From Sva-07 sp964651825 (GTDB lineage Bacteria > Actinomycetota > Acidimicrobiia > Acidimicrobiales > Ilumatobacteraceae): DNA of 31,131 bases. The stretch is taken from the NCBI GenBank assembly GCA_964651825.1, contig CAZYWK010000044.1:1-31131 (forward strand), read 5' to 3'. This document shows positions 21,760-31,131 of this stretch, in pieces. The position numbers were made by a program, and so were the translations under genes. Under the pieces are notes generated by a model. It was not told the DNA's origin and made no database searches. It worked only from the letters and a program-made list of their open reading frames with translations. Every line of letters begins with the position of its first letter. Within the stretch, counting starts at the first letter, position 1.

Positions 21760-22107
21760 TCAGCGACTGTAGTTGCCGAGCAGCGTGCGTACGATCCGAC
21801 CGACCTCCAGAGACGTGTCGACGCCGATCGAACCGAGGCGCCGGACGAGCCGGTTGGCAGTGACCGACCTGATCAGTTCGCACTGGATGTAACTCACTGC
21901 ATCCAACCCCGTTCGAATCGTCGGCTCGACCTCCACGTGCAACGACAGCCCGCGTCTCGTCGTGGTCAGCGGCACGATGATGACGAAGGGGAACGACGGG
22001 CCGAACACGGCCGGCGGACCGACGACGAGTGCGGGTCGACGGTGAGCTGGCTCACCGGGATAGGGATCTCCGAAGTCGACGAGCCAGAGGTCGTCAACCG
22101 ATGCCAT
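21760..22107 (-). CDS. MazF/PemK-type toxin (probable mRNA interferase)
   Basis: The 115-aa protein fits the MazF/PemK fold: DLWLVDFGDPYPGEPAHRRP (residues 5-24) at the N-terminus, ALVVGP, VIIVPLTTTRRGL with the conserved Thr, then IQCELIRSVTANRLVRRLG and the final helix VGRIVRTLLG. The Arg in HRRP and the Thr in PLTTT match catalytic positions of MazF. It would cleave RNA at short sequences unless bound by antitoxin. Start ATG 22107 overlaps the antitoxin gene by 14 nt, the usual arrangement in which antitoxin comes first. The frame continues upstream without homology. Confidence 0.85.
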   Translation of the reverse strand: MASVDDLWLVDFGDPYPGEPAHRRPALVVGPPAVFGPSFPFVIIVPLTTTRRGLSLHVEVEPTIRTGLDAVSYIQCELIRSVTANRLVRRLGSIGVDTSLEVGRIVRTLLGNYSR

Positions 22108-22330
22108 CGACGACCGATGTCGCGTCGGCTTCCGCGAGATAGTCCGCCCATGCGTCGGGATCAGCGCGCAGCCGATCGAGCTCGTCGACAACCTCGGTCG
22201 CGAAACGCTCCCGACGGAGAGCCTCTGCAGCGTCACTGACCGTCTGCTGGATGCTCGACCCGCTCGCCCGGCTCAACTCGAGCAAGCGGGCGTGGGTCTC
22301 AGCGTCGACACGAACGGTGGTTGTTGCCAT
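22094..22330 (-). CDS. Ribbon-helix-helix antitoxin
   Basis: The 78-aa protein begins TTTVRVDAETHARLLELSRA, the beta-strand and first helix of an RHH DNA-binding domain, followed by SGSSIQQTVSDAAEALRRE and an acidic C-terminal region that would bind the toxin (VVDELDRLRADPDAWADYLA). It would repress its own promoter and neutralise the MazF-type toxin whose start it overlaps. ATG 22330 is preceded at 8 nt by TAGACT, and the stop codon of the upstream threonine-aldolase gene forms the first three bases of that element, leaving only 11 nt between the two genes. Confidence 0.85.
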   Translation of the reverse strand: MATTTVRVDAETHARLLELSRASGSSIQQTVSDAAEALRRERFATEVVDELDRLRADPDAWADYLAEADATSVVDGIG

Positions 22331-22338
22331 CTACAATG

Positions 22339-22344
22339 AGTCTA
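22339..22344 (-). promoter_or_regulatory. -10-like TAGACT for the toxin-antitoxin pair
   Basis: TAGACT on the minus strand ends 8 nt before the antitoxin ATG. Its TAG is also the stop codon of the threonine-aldolase-family gene, so gene end and promoter share bases. Confidence 0.45.
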
Positions 22345-23418
22345 CACGCGTCCGTTGGCGAGAACCGTCCGGACCCCGGCGGTGAAGCGGTCGACGTCGT
22401 CGAGGGTGGTGTCCCAGGCGGTCATCCACCGGACCTGGTTGCGGGGCTCGTCCCAGTCCCAGAAGAAGCACCAGTCGCGCAGTGGGTCGATGACCTCGGG
22501 GGGAAGGCAGGGGAAGATGCTGTTGACCGCCGGTGGGCCGTCGAGCTTCACGCCGTCTATCACCGAGGTGCGGGCGTACAGCTCGGTCGCCATGGCGTTG
22601 GCGTGGGTGGCGAGCTCGATCCAGAGGCCGTCGGTGAGGATGGCGTTGAACTGAGCCGCGACGAAGCGCATCTTGGAGGGGAGCTGCGTCACCTGTTTGC
22701 GGACGTAGGCCGAGCCGATCGCCACGGCGGGGTTCAGGAACACCACCGCCTCGGCGCCGAGCAGGCCGTTCTTCGTGCCGCCGAACGAGACGACGTCGAC
22801 GCCGGCATCGATCGTGAACGAACGCAACGCCTCCACGGTGCCGCCCAGCGCCGCGGTCGCGTTGGCGATCCGGGCGCCGTCGAGATGGACGAGCATGCCC
22901 ATCGAGTGGGCCTGGTCGCAGAGGGCGGCGATCTCGTCCGCGGTGTAGAGCGTGCCGAGCTCGGTCGCCTGGGTGAGCGACACGACGCCGGGTTGCACGT
23001 GGTGCTGAACGCCCTGGAGGTGGGCGAGTGCGGCGAGCTGTTCGGGTGCGAGCTTCGCTCCCGGCGCGGGCAGGTCGATCAGCTTCGCCCCCAGTACCCG
23101 CTCGGGCGCACCGGTCTCGTCGAGATTGATGTGTGCCCACTCGGTGCACACGACGCCGTGGTGCGGCCCAGCCAACGACCCCAATGCAGTTGCGAGCGCA
23201 ACGATGTTCGAGCCGGTGCCGTTGAACGTCAGTTCGACGGTCACGTCCGCGTCGAAGATCTCCTGGAATCGACGCTGGCAGGCACGCGTCTCGTCGTCGG
23301 CGCCGTACGCCAACGCATGGCCGACGTTGGCGCGCTGAATTGCGTCAAGGACGGCCGGGTGCGCGCCGGCTGAATTGTCACTGGCGAACGAGCGCGACGG
23401 GGCCGCAGGAAGATCCAT
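22342..23418 (-). CDS. Threonine-aldolase-family PLP enzyme (beta-eliminating lyase)
   Basis: The family splits L-threonine or allo-threonine into glycine and acetaldehyde. The 358-aa protein has the fold-type I blocks FASDNSAGAHPAVLDAI near the N-terminus, ELTFNGTGSNIVALATA for phosphate binding, VHLDGARIANATAALG with Asp180, and SFGGTKNGLLGAEAVVF with the PLP Lys216. These are standard for low-specificity threonine aldolases, though related beta-eliminating lyases cannot be excluded. Start ATG 23418 matches the usual N-terminus. It lies close to gcvP, which would consume glycine. The 3' end abuts the toxin-antitoxin promoter. No good -10 was found; AAGACT 7 nt upstream is off consensus. Confidence 0.87.
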   Translation of the reverse strand: MDLPAAPSRSFASDNSAGAHPAVLDAIQRANVGHALAYGADDETRACQRRFQEIFDADVTVELTFNGTGSNIVALATALGSLAGPHHGVVCTEWAHINLDETGAPERVLGAKLIDLPAPGAKLAPEQLAALAHLQGVQHHVQPGVVSLTQATELGTLYTADEIAALCDQAHSMGMLVHLDGARIANATAALGGTVEALRSFTIDAGVDVVSFGGTKNGLLGAEAVVFLNPAVAIGSAYVRKQVTQLPSKMRFVAAQFNAILTDGLWIELATHANAMATELYARTSVIDGVKLDGPPAVNSIFPCLPPEVIDPLRDWCFFWDWDEPRNQVRWMTAWDTTLDDVDRFTAGVRTVLANGRV

Positions 23419-23692
23419 GGCCGCCAGTCTTTCAGAGCACGCCGTCCGGGCCCCGCTCGGGCAGAACGCCCATAATCCTCGTTATGTCAATCTCGCCAGA
23501 ACCGATGGACATTGACCTCTCGGACGTGTCAAGCTGTCGTCTCGCTTCCGTCTGCCCTGCTCAGCGGGACGGCCGGAGCGAGCCAACATCTCGACAAGAG
23601 GTCGAGATCCCTCCAAACAAGACTCAACCTCTTGTTGAGATTCGGGTGAATCAGCGGGCACGCCGATACATGAACCGATGCCGGGAGGAACC
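23419..23692. other. Intergenic region between the aldolase gene and the M23 peptidase gene
   Basis: This 274-base divergent spacer holds a possible -35 TTGACC (23512-23517) with a weak TGTCGT 17 nt later (23535-23540), reading towards the peptidase gene. It also holds two similar dyads (23590-23639) and the GGGAGG ribosome binding site (23683-23688). I see no coding frame to support. Confidence 0.5.
23590..23639 (+). promoter_or_regulatory. Twin operator-like dyads CTCRAC-N5-GTYGAG
   Basis: CTCGAC-AAGAG-GTCGAG (23590-23606) and CTCAAC-CTCTT-GTTGAG (23623-23639) share one consensus and start 33 bp apart, about three helical turns. The two 5-nt centres are exact reverse complements, so as RNA they could also form two hairpins with kissing loops, or a 9-bp long-range stem (ACAAGAGGT 23594-23602 with ACCTCTTGT 23627-23635). 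Function is inferred. Confidence 0.5.
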
Positions 23693-25531
23693 TTGACCAC
23701 TTCGATTCACCACGCCCCGCCCAAACACCGCACGCCGCGGCGGGGCACGAGCAGACGCATCGCCGTCGGGCTCACCCTCGGACTGTTCGTCGGGGCGGTC
23801 GGGAGTTTTGGACCCTCGGCGGTGTCGGCCGCCCCACTTGCGGGGATGCCGGCCCAGGCGCTGCCGACGATCGCCGTAGGTCTCCACCAGGGGTCGAAGG
23901 GCGCCGATGTGAAGGCGCTCCAAGAGGCGTTGATCGCCGCTGGCATCACCGTGGCCGGCGGCGCCGACGGCGTGTTCGGTCCGAGCACCCGAGCGGCCGT
24001 CGCCAGCTTCCAGACGGCCAAAGGCCTGGCGGTGTCCGGCGAAGTCGACGCGGCAACCTCGGCGGCACTGAGTGGTGGCTCCGCTCCAGCAGCGTCGACG
24101 GGTTCGGGTGAGCTCGCACTCGGCGCGAAGGGAGACGCCGTCAAGGCACTCCAAGTGGCGCTGGCGGGCGCCGGCGTCTACCTGCCCGGCGGTCCGGACG
24201 GTGTGTTCGGCGCTGCCACCGAAAAGGCGGTCAAGAGCTTCCAGCGTTGGAACGGCCTGCCCGTGACCGGCGTCGCCGATTCCGCCACGCTGGCGAAGCT
24301 CGCGGCGATCGCCCCCGCTGCCGGCGCACCTGCCGCAGCGACCCCCGCGGCGTCATCCAATCCTTCCGTGGGGCTGAAGATGGGCGCGCAAGGAGCGTTG
24401 GTCAAGGCGCTCCAGCAGGCGCTCATCAACAGCGGTGTGGCTGTGCGCGGTGGCGCCGACGGCGCATTCGGTGCCGCCACCAAGGCCGCCCTCATCTCGT
24501 ACCAGTCGGCCAATGGGCTGACCGCGGACGGCGTGGTCGACGAGGCAACCGCGACCAAGCTCGGCCTCGGCGCGGCCGCAGCGGCGCCGGCGGCGTCGTC
24601 GAACCCGTACGTCGGTCTGAAGATCGGAGCACAGGGCAGCCGGGTGAAGGATCTGCAGCGGGGTCTCATGAACACCGGTCTCGCACTCCGCGGCGGTGCC
24701 GACGGCGCGTTCGGTGCTGCCACCCAGGCCGTGCTCATCACGTTCCAGACGACGAACGGCACCGCCCCGACCGGCATCGTCGGCGAGCAGGACGCCACCT
24801 TGCTCGGCCTCAGCGCGAGTGGGGCGGGCACTCCGCAGGGCATCGCCACCACGGTGGGGTACCCGGTGTTCGGCGAGCGCGGCGACCGGGTCAAGACGAT
24901 GCAGCAGGCGCTGCTCAACGCGGGCATCAAGGTGCCGGGGGGCGCCGACGGCATCTTCGGCTCGAGCACGGCCGGGGCGATCATGGACTTCCAGCGGCGC
25001 GAAGGAATCGCGGTCACGGGCAAGATCGACGATCAGACAGCCGGCAAACTCGGCCAGGCTGCCGCCCCGGCGCCGGCCGCTCCGAGCGCGAGCGGGATCA
25101 CGATCCAGGCGTTCCCCGTCCAGGGCGCGTGCTGGTTCGGCGACACGTGGCACGCCCCGCGTGGCGGGGGCCGGCTGCACGAGGGCCTCGACATCATCGC
25201 GGCGGAGGGCAAGCAGCTCTATGCGGTGGTCGACGGCACGATCACGAAGCAGTATGTGGACTATCCGGGTGCACTGTCCGGGAACGGCGTGCGGGTGTCG
25301 CTGCCGAACGGCACGTACTTCACCTACCTGCACATGAGCGCCTTCGCCGACGGCATCGGGGTCGGCGTGCCGGTCAAGGCCGGCCAGCTGATCGGTTACG
25401 TCGGCGAGACCGGCAACGCGGCGACGCCCCACCTGCACTTCGAGGTCCACCCCTCCGGAGGCGGTGCGGTCAACCCGTACCCCATCATCAAGCCGGCCGA
25501 CGCCTGCAGCAACACCACGGCTCGCGGCTGA
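23693..25531 (+). CDS. Secreted M23 peptidase with five peptidoglycan-binding repeats
   Basis: This is a probable cell-wall endopeptidase. The 612-aa protein begins with a basic stretch (RRGTSRR) and a signal segment (IAVGLTLGLFVGAVG) ending near SAVSAA. Five PG_binding_1 repeats follow, each with G-x-x-G-x-x-VK-x-LQ and ADG-FG-x-x-T (for example GSKGADVKALQEAL, GAKGDAVKALQVAL, GAQGALVKALQQAL, GAQGSRVKDLQRGL, GERGDRVKTMQQAL). Ala/Pro linkers join them. The C-terminal LytM domain has HEGLD (His496, Asp500) and HLH (His580, His582), the zinc and catalytic residues, so it should be active. TTG 23693 is chosen as start because GGGAGGAA is just upstream of it; the ATG at 23678 would add five residues and lies before that site. 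Confidence 0.9.
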   Translation: MTTSIHHAPPKHRTPRRGTSRRIAVGLTLGLFVGAVGSFGPSAVSAAPLAGMPAQALPTIAVGLHQGSKGADVKALQEALIAAGITVAGGADGVFGPSTRAAVASFQTAKGLAVSGEVDAATSAALSGGSAPAASTGSGELALGAKGDAVKALQVALAGAGVYLPGGPDGVFGAATEKAVKSFQRWNGLPVTGVADSATLAKLAAIAPAAGAPAAATPAASSNPSVGLKMGAQGALVKALQQALINSGVAVRGGADGAFGAATKAALISYQSANGLTADGVVDEATATKLGLGAAAAAPAASSNPYVGLKIGAQGSRVKDLQRGLMNTGLALRGGADGAFGAATQAVLITFQTTNGTAPTGIVGEQDATLLGLSASGAGTPQGIATTVGYPVFGERGDRVKTMQQALLNAGIKVPGGADGIFGSSTAGAIMDFQRREGIAVTGKIDDQTAGKLGQAAAPAPAAPSASGITIQAFPVQGACWFGDTWHAPRGGGRLHEGLDIIAAEGKQLYAVVDGTITKQYVDYPGALSGNGVRVSLPNGTYFTYLHMSAFADGIGVGVPVKAGQLIGYVGETGNAATPHLHFEVHPSGGGAVNPYPIIKPADACSNTTARG

Positions 25532-25538
25532 TCCCGGC

Positions 25539-25544
25539 TACCAT
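25539..25544 (+). promoter_or_regulatory. Possible -10 TACCAT upstream of the glycine riboswitch
   Basis: TACCAT lies about 27 nt before the riboswitch begins. It would start transcription near 25551. No good -35 accompanies it. Confidence 0.3.
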
Positions 25545-25570
25545 CACCCGTCACAACTGAATCGCCGTTC

Positions 25571-25745
25571 GACACGAACGGGAGAGTCGGATCGCCGTTG
25601 GGGGCGACTGACGCCGAAGGAGCAACCTCCCCGGAATCTCTCAGGCACCCGGACCGTCCGTGTGAGGCACGCTGGAAAGTGAGACCGCATCGCTGCGTTC
25701 TCCGCCGATGGGGCAAAACTCTCAGGCACCGATGACAGCGCGGGG
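25571..25745 (+). ncRNA. Tandem glycine riboswitch controlling gcvP
   Basis: Two glycine aptamers lie in series. The first runs about 25571-25664, with GGGAGAG, CGCCGAAGGAGCAACCTCC and ATCTCTCAGGCA followed by GGACCG. The second runs about 25665-25745, with GCTGGAAAGTGAGACC, GCCGATGGGGCAA, ACTCTCAGGCA and GATGACAGCG. CCGA(A/T)GG(A/G)GCAA and CTCTCAGGCA are the most conserved glycine-binding segments and occur once in each. The gcvP ribosome binding site (GGAGG, 25763-25767) follows within 20 nt, so translational control is more likely than termination, as no T-tract is seen. Glycine binding would be expected to raise gcvP expression. Confidence 0.93.
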
Positions 25746-25772
25746 AACTCGCCACCCACCCTGGAGGTTCCC

Positions 25773-28655
<2,883 letters not shown>

Positions 28656-28689
28656 TCCACGTACGAGCAGTCCGAGGCCGACCGAAGAG

Positions 28690-28695
28690 TAGGTT
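28690..28695 (+). promoter_or_regulatory. -10-like TAGGTT upstream of the gene at 28702
   Basis: TAGGTT lies 6 nt before ATG 28702, identical to the element of pafA. It suggests separate, leaderless transcription rather than read-through from gcvP. Confidence 0.5.
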
Positions 28696-28701
28696 GACGC
28701 C

Positions 28702-29385
28702 ATGCCGGGCGACGAACGTTCCTCCGATCCCTTCTCGGACATGATCAACCTGTTCGCGGCGCCGCTCGCCGGCACGATCCGCTCGTTCGACCAGTTCCGC
28801 AAGGGCGTCGACGAGTTCCTCCGCGGGGTCGAGAACTTCAACCGCACGATGGAGAACCTCAACGAGACCGCGGAGCGGATCAACGTGCTGCTCGCCGAGG
28901 TGGAAGAACCGATCCGCGCCGCCATCCCCCAGGTGACGCGCACGGTCAAGCTTGCCGACGAGATGATGCAGGTGGTGAGCGGCCCAGCGATCGCTGTCGC
29001 ACCTGGCCTGAACCGCCTCGCCGAGGTGCTCAGCACGCCAGGGCTCAACCAGCTCCCGGCCCAACTCGGTCAGTTCACCGAGGTGATGGCCGAGATGTCA
29101 CGCCGTCTCGGCCCGCTCACCCAGTTCGCCGAGTCGGCCGGTGGCCTGTTCGGCGGCTTCCGTCTGCCGGGAACCTCGCCTGCCCGGCCCGCTCCCCCAC
29201 CCGCCGACGACGACCGCGATCTCGTCGTGACCCGTGCCGGTCATGTCGAGCCGGCCCCCGAGCCTGAACCCGCGGCGGCCAAGCCGGCGAAGAAGCTGAC
29301 GGCGAAGCGGGTGCCGGCCAAGAAGCCGGCGGCGAAGAAGCCTGTCGCCAAGCGAGTACCGGCGAAACGGTCGACCGGCCGCTGA
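28702..29385 (+). CDS. Helical protein with histone-H1-like Lys/Ala/Pro tail
   Basis: No named family is recognised. The 227-aa protein has a helical N-terminal region (residues about 10-150) with heptad-like sections (FRKGVDEFLRGVENFNRTME, LNETAERINVLLAEVEEPIR) and a repeated LNxLxxxL theme, then a Pro/Ala linker. The C-terminal 35 residues are Lys-rich: PAKKLTAKRVPAKKPAAKK then PVAKRVPAKRSTGR, with AKRVPAK occurring twice. Tails of this kind occur in actinobacterial nucleoid proteins and some phasin-like proteins, and could bind DNA or polyphosphate; this is inference. It lies between gcvP and gcvT but has its own promoter-like element and converges with gcvT (10 nt apart). Confidence 0.7.
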   Translation: MPGDERSSDPFSDMINLFAAPLAGTIRSFDQFRKGVDEFLRGVENFNRTMENLNETAERINVLLAEVEEPIRAAIPQVTRTVKLADEMMQVVSGPAIAVAPGLNRLAEVLSTPGLNQLPAQLGQFTEVMAEMSRRLGPLTQFAESAGGLFGGFRLPGTSPARPAPPPADDDRDLVVTRAGHVEPAPEPEPAAAKPAKKLTAKRVPAKKPAAKKPVAKRVPAKRSTGR

Positions 29386-29395
29386 GCGGGATCGT

Positions 29396-30451
29396 TCAGC
29401 CGACGAACGGCGTGGCGACCACGTGCCCGTCGAGGCCCTTGCCACGCACGTCGACCACGACCTGGCGGCCCTGGGCCGTGTCGGGCGGGAGGAACGCGAA
29501 GGCGATCCCGTGGCCGAGCACCGGCGAGTAGTTGCCACTGGTCACCTCGCCGACCACGGCACCGTCGATCGTCACGGCGCAGCCGGCCCGTGCCGGGCGA
29601 CGACCGTCGGTGGCGAGACCCATGAGACGGCGGCTGATGCCTGCCGAACGCTCGGCGAGCGCGGCCGCTCTCCCGCGGAACGCCGGCTTGTCCCACGCCA
29701 CGACCCAGCCGAGCCCAGCCTGCAGCGACGTGATGCCAGGGCCGAGCTCGTGGCCGTGCAGCGGCAGACCCGCCTCGAGCCGCAGCGTGTCGCGGGCACC
29801 CAGGCCGGCCGGGGTGACACCGGCAGCGACGATCGCTTCCCACAATACGGGAGCGGCCTCTGCGGGCACGGCGATCTCGACGCCCTCCTCGCCGGTGTAT
29901 CCGGTGCCGGCCACCGTGCAGGCAACCCCGTTCCAGGAGGCCGTCGCCACACGGAACCGTCCGACGCCGGCAGCCTCCGGGAACACCTGGGTGAGCGTGC
30001 TCCTGGCCGACGGACCCTGTACCGCGAGGACCGCGCGGGTGGACGTGATGTCGTCGCCCCCGATCGCAGAGCGGACGCCGTCGGTGTTCGAGGCGTTCGG
30101 CATCACGTCGAGCGTCGGCTCGCCGCTGCCCGGGTGCCACCACACGATGATGTCGTCGACCACCGAGGCATCGGCGTCGTCGAGCAGGTGGGTGTACTGC
30201 GCCCGGCCGGGACCGATCTTGGTGATGTCGTTGGTGAGCGCGTTCTGGATCGCGTCGATCGCGCCCGCTCCGGTCAACCGCACCGTTCCGAGGTGAGACA
30301 CGTCGAACAGAGCGGCCGAGGTGCGACATGCCAGGTGTTCGGCGATGGTGCCCGAGGCGTAGGAGATCGGCATCTCCCAGCCACCGAACTCGGCCATCGC
30401 CGCGCCCAGTGACCGGTGCGCGGCGTCGAGCGGTGAGGTCTGCAGCGCCAC
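29396..30451 (-). CDS. gcvT: Aminomethyltransferase, T protein of glycine cleavage
   Basis: GcvT releases ammonia from the aminomethyl-lipoyl H protein and forms methylene-tetrahydrofolate. The 351-aa protein has the family order: SPLDAAHRSLGAAMAEFGGW, FDVSHLGTVRLTGAGA, NALTNDITKIGPGRAQYTHL, AVQGPSARSTL, GTGYTGEEGVEIAVP, GLGARDTLRLEAGLPLHGHE and the C-terminal EVTSGNYSPVLGHGIAFAF. MFDVSHMG-like DVSHLG and GARDTLRLEAG are diagnostic for folate-dependent GcvT. The start is GTG 30451, 6 nt after the stop of the merR gene, so the two are probably cotranscribed and coupled. No glycine riboswitch precedes this gene, unlike gcvP. Confidence 0.94.
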   Translation of the reverse strand: MALQTSPLDAAHRSLGAAMAEFGGWEMPISYASGTIAEHLACRTSAALFDVSHLGTVRLTGAGAIDAIQNALTNDITKIGPGRAQYTHLLDDADASVVDDIIVWWHPGSGEPTLDVMPNASNTDGVRSAIGGDDITSTRAVLAVQGPSARSTLTQVFPEAAGVGRFRVATASWNGVACTVAGTGYTGEEGVEIAVPAEAAPVLWEAIVAAGVTPAGLGARDTLRLEAGLPLHGHELGPGITSLQAGLGWVVAWDKPAFRGRAAALAERSAGISRRLMGLATDGRRPARAGCAVTIDGAVVGEVTSGNYSPVLGHGIAFAFLPPDTAQGRQVVVDVRGKGLDGHVVATPFVG

Positions 30452-30457
30452 GGCCGG

Positions 30458-30997
30458 TCAGCCGATGCGACGGGCCGGGGTGTGTGTGGGTGTGTGCGTG
30501 GGGGTGGAGGCGGCGGCGTCACCGCGGATCGGGGCGACGTCGGCGGCGAGGTCTGCCTCGAGCTCCTCCTTCACGCCGCCCAGCGACAAGACGTTGAGCA
30601 CTCCCTGACCCTGCTTGAGGACGTCGACGAGTTGATCGCCGTCGCACAGCACCACGCTCCCGCCGTCGATCACGATGTGGGCCGACGCGATGTCGGTCGA
30701 GACATGTTGGCGGAGGTAGTCGAACACCTTGCGGACCTGTTCGAGCTTGATGCCCGCGTCGATCAGCTTCTTGATCGTCTTCAGTTCGAGCAGGTCGCTG
30801 TAGCTGTACCGGCGCCGGCTCCCGCTGCCGGCGGCGTCGGTGAGCGACGGGCGGATGAGGTCGGTACGTGCCCAGTAGTCGAGCTGGCGGTACGAGATCC
30901 CCACCACCTTGGCGGCCTGGGTGCCGCTGTATCCGATCTGTGCTGCGAACAGCGGATCGATCGGATCCGCCCCTGTTTCCACCTTTGCATCAACCAT
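30458..30997 (-). CDS. MerR-family transcriptional regulator (Rv1830-like)
   Basis: The 179-aa protein has an N-terminal winged-helix MerR domain (residues about 18-90) with YSGTQAAKVVGISYRQLDYW, ARTDLIRPSLTDAAGSGSRR and YSYSDLLELKTIKKLIDAGI, very like the regulator near gcv genes in mycobacteria (Rv1830, beside gcvB). The C-terminal part lacks a Cys or aromatic effector pocket and ends in a THTPTHTPARR tail. It could regulate glycine metabolism or cell-cycle genes; the ligand is unknown. Start ATG 30997 has CGGAGG 5 nt upstream. The stop is 6 nt before gcvT. Confidence 0.88.
   Translation of the reverse strand: MVDAKVETGADPIDPLFAAQIGYSGTQAAKVVGISYRQLDYWARTDLIRPSLTDAAGSGSRRRYSYSDLLELKTIKKLIDAGIKLEQVRKVFDYLRQHVSTDIASAHIVIDGGSVVLCDGDQLVDVLKQGQGVLNVLSLGGVKEELEADLAADVAPIRGDAAASTPTHTPTHTPARRIG
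30480..30508. repeat. GT-rich short repeat in the merR 3' end
   Basis: The plus strand reads GTGTGTGTGGGTGTGTGCGTG and on, encoding the (T)HTP tail on the minus strand. It looks like a microsatellite and may vary in length between strains. Confidence 0.6.
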
Positions 30998-31091
30998 GGC
31001 TGCCTCCGAGGTCGTTCTGCCCAACATCCACGACGATCGCAACCGCTCCGCGTGCTGACACGAGCGTAACTACGACTTTGTGAGATGGTGA

Positions 31092-31120
31092 ACACTACGG
31101 CTCGCCGGAGCAGCCGTCAA
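31092..31120 (-). promoter_or_regulatory. Sigma-70-type promoter for merR-gcvT
   Basis: On the minus strand TTGACG (31120-31115), a 17-nt spacer and TAGTGT (31097-31092) fit the housekeeping consensus. Transcription would start near 31085, 88 nt before the ATG. A second candidate, TTCACC (31092-31087) with an 18-nt spacer and TACGCT (31068-31063), lies just downstream. Confidence 0.6.
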
Positions 31121-31131
31121 CCTGGGCTGTC

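Noticed and set aside
22321..23373. 350-aa open frame opposite the threonine-aldolase gene
   Set aside because: It is a GC-driven shadow frame; the minus strand encodes a full PLP enzyme with all motifs, and the plus-strand product has low-complexity Gly/Val/Glu composition.
23641..23660. GGGTGAATC before the M23 gene, as in ydaO (c-di-AMP) riboswitches
   Set aside because: Only this short piece fits. The other conserved segments of the roughly 150-nt aptamer are absent and there is too little room before the start.

Overview
The window is high-GC actinobacterial chromosome, most likely from class Acidimicrobiia (Ilumatobacter-like). This lineage call is inference. It rests on a complete Pup-proteasome locus, a WhiB protein, an Rv1830-type MerR protein, a DUF4193 protein, GTG starts, dense ATGA/GTGA stop-start overlaps, and a promoter style of TANNNT placed 6-9 nt before the start codon. 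Three runs of exactly 100 N (8305-8404, 14968-15067, 16750-16849) mark scaffold gaps of unknown true size. No rRNA, tRNA, CRISPR, transposase or prophage gene was seen. Apart from a small toxin-antitoxin pair the region looks like core genome.

Layout. 1-6554 is the Pup-proteasome locus: dop (5' end missing), pup, prcB, prcA and pafA, with a complete 5-oxoprolinase operon pxpA-pxpB-pxpC sitting between prcA and pafA. 6610-11864 holds lepB, a convergent glycerophosphodiester phosphodiesterase gene, then tatA-tatC-helY. M. tuberculosis has pafA-pafB-pafC-tatA-tatC-helY, so pafBC is missing from the equivalent place here. 11861-16560 holds a protein resembling only the C-terminal domain of diacylglycerol kinases, a large protein with two ThyX domains, a DUF4193 protein, a conserved small protein broken by a gap, a GNAT acetyltransferase and, convergently, a crotonase. 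16603-19809 holds a low-complexity RG/RD-rich protein and, divergently, a gamma-carbonic-anhydrase-like protein overlapping prmA.

19796-23418 is all on the minus strand: a MazF/RHH toxin-antitoxin pair, a hemerythrin, a WhiB regulator overlapping a ribokinase-family gene, and a threonine-aldolase-family gene. 23693-25531 is a secreted M23 peptidase with five peptidoglycan-binding repeats. 25571-31131 is a glycine-cleavage region: a tandem glycine riboswitch, gcvP, a protein with a histone-H1-like tail, then on the minus strand merR-gcvT.

How the genes fit together. Pup is deamidated by Dop, ligated to substrates by PafA, and the substrates are degraded by PrcBA; the ATPase that normally completes the system would lie upstream of the window. 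Threonine aldolase, GcvP/GcvT and the ThyX-like protein all touch glycine or methylene-tetrahydrofolate metabolism. The most notable observations are the tandem ThyX protein with complementary loss of active-site residues, the pxp operon with a 14-bp perfect stem at its start, a recurrent leaderless-promoter pattern at nine genes, twin operator-like dyads before the M23 gene, a His-to-Glu change at a gamma-carbonic-anhydrase zinc ligand, and a gap lying in an 18-bp tandem repeat.
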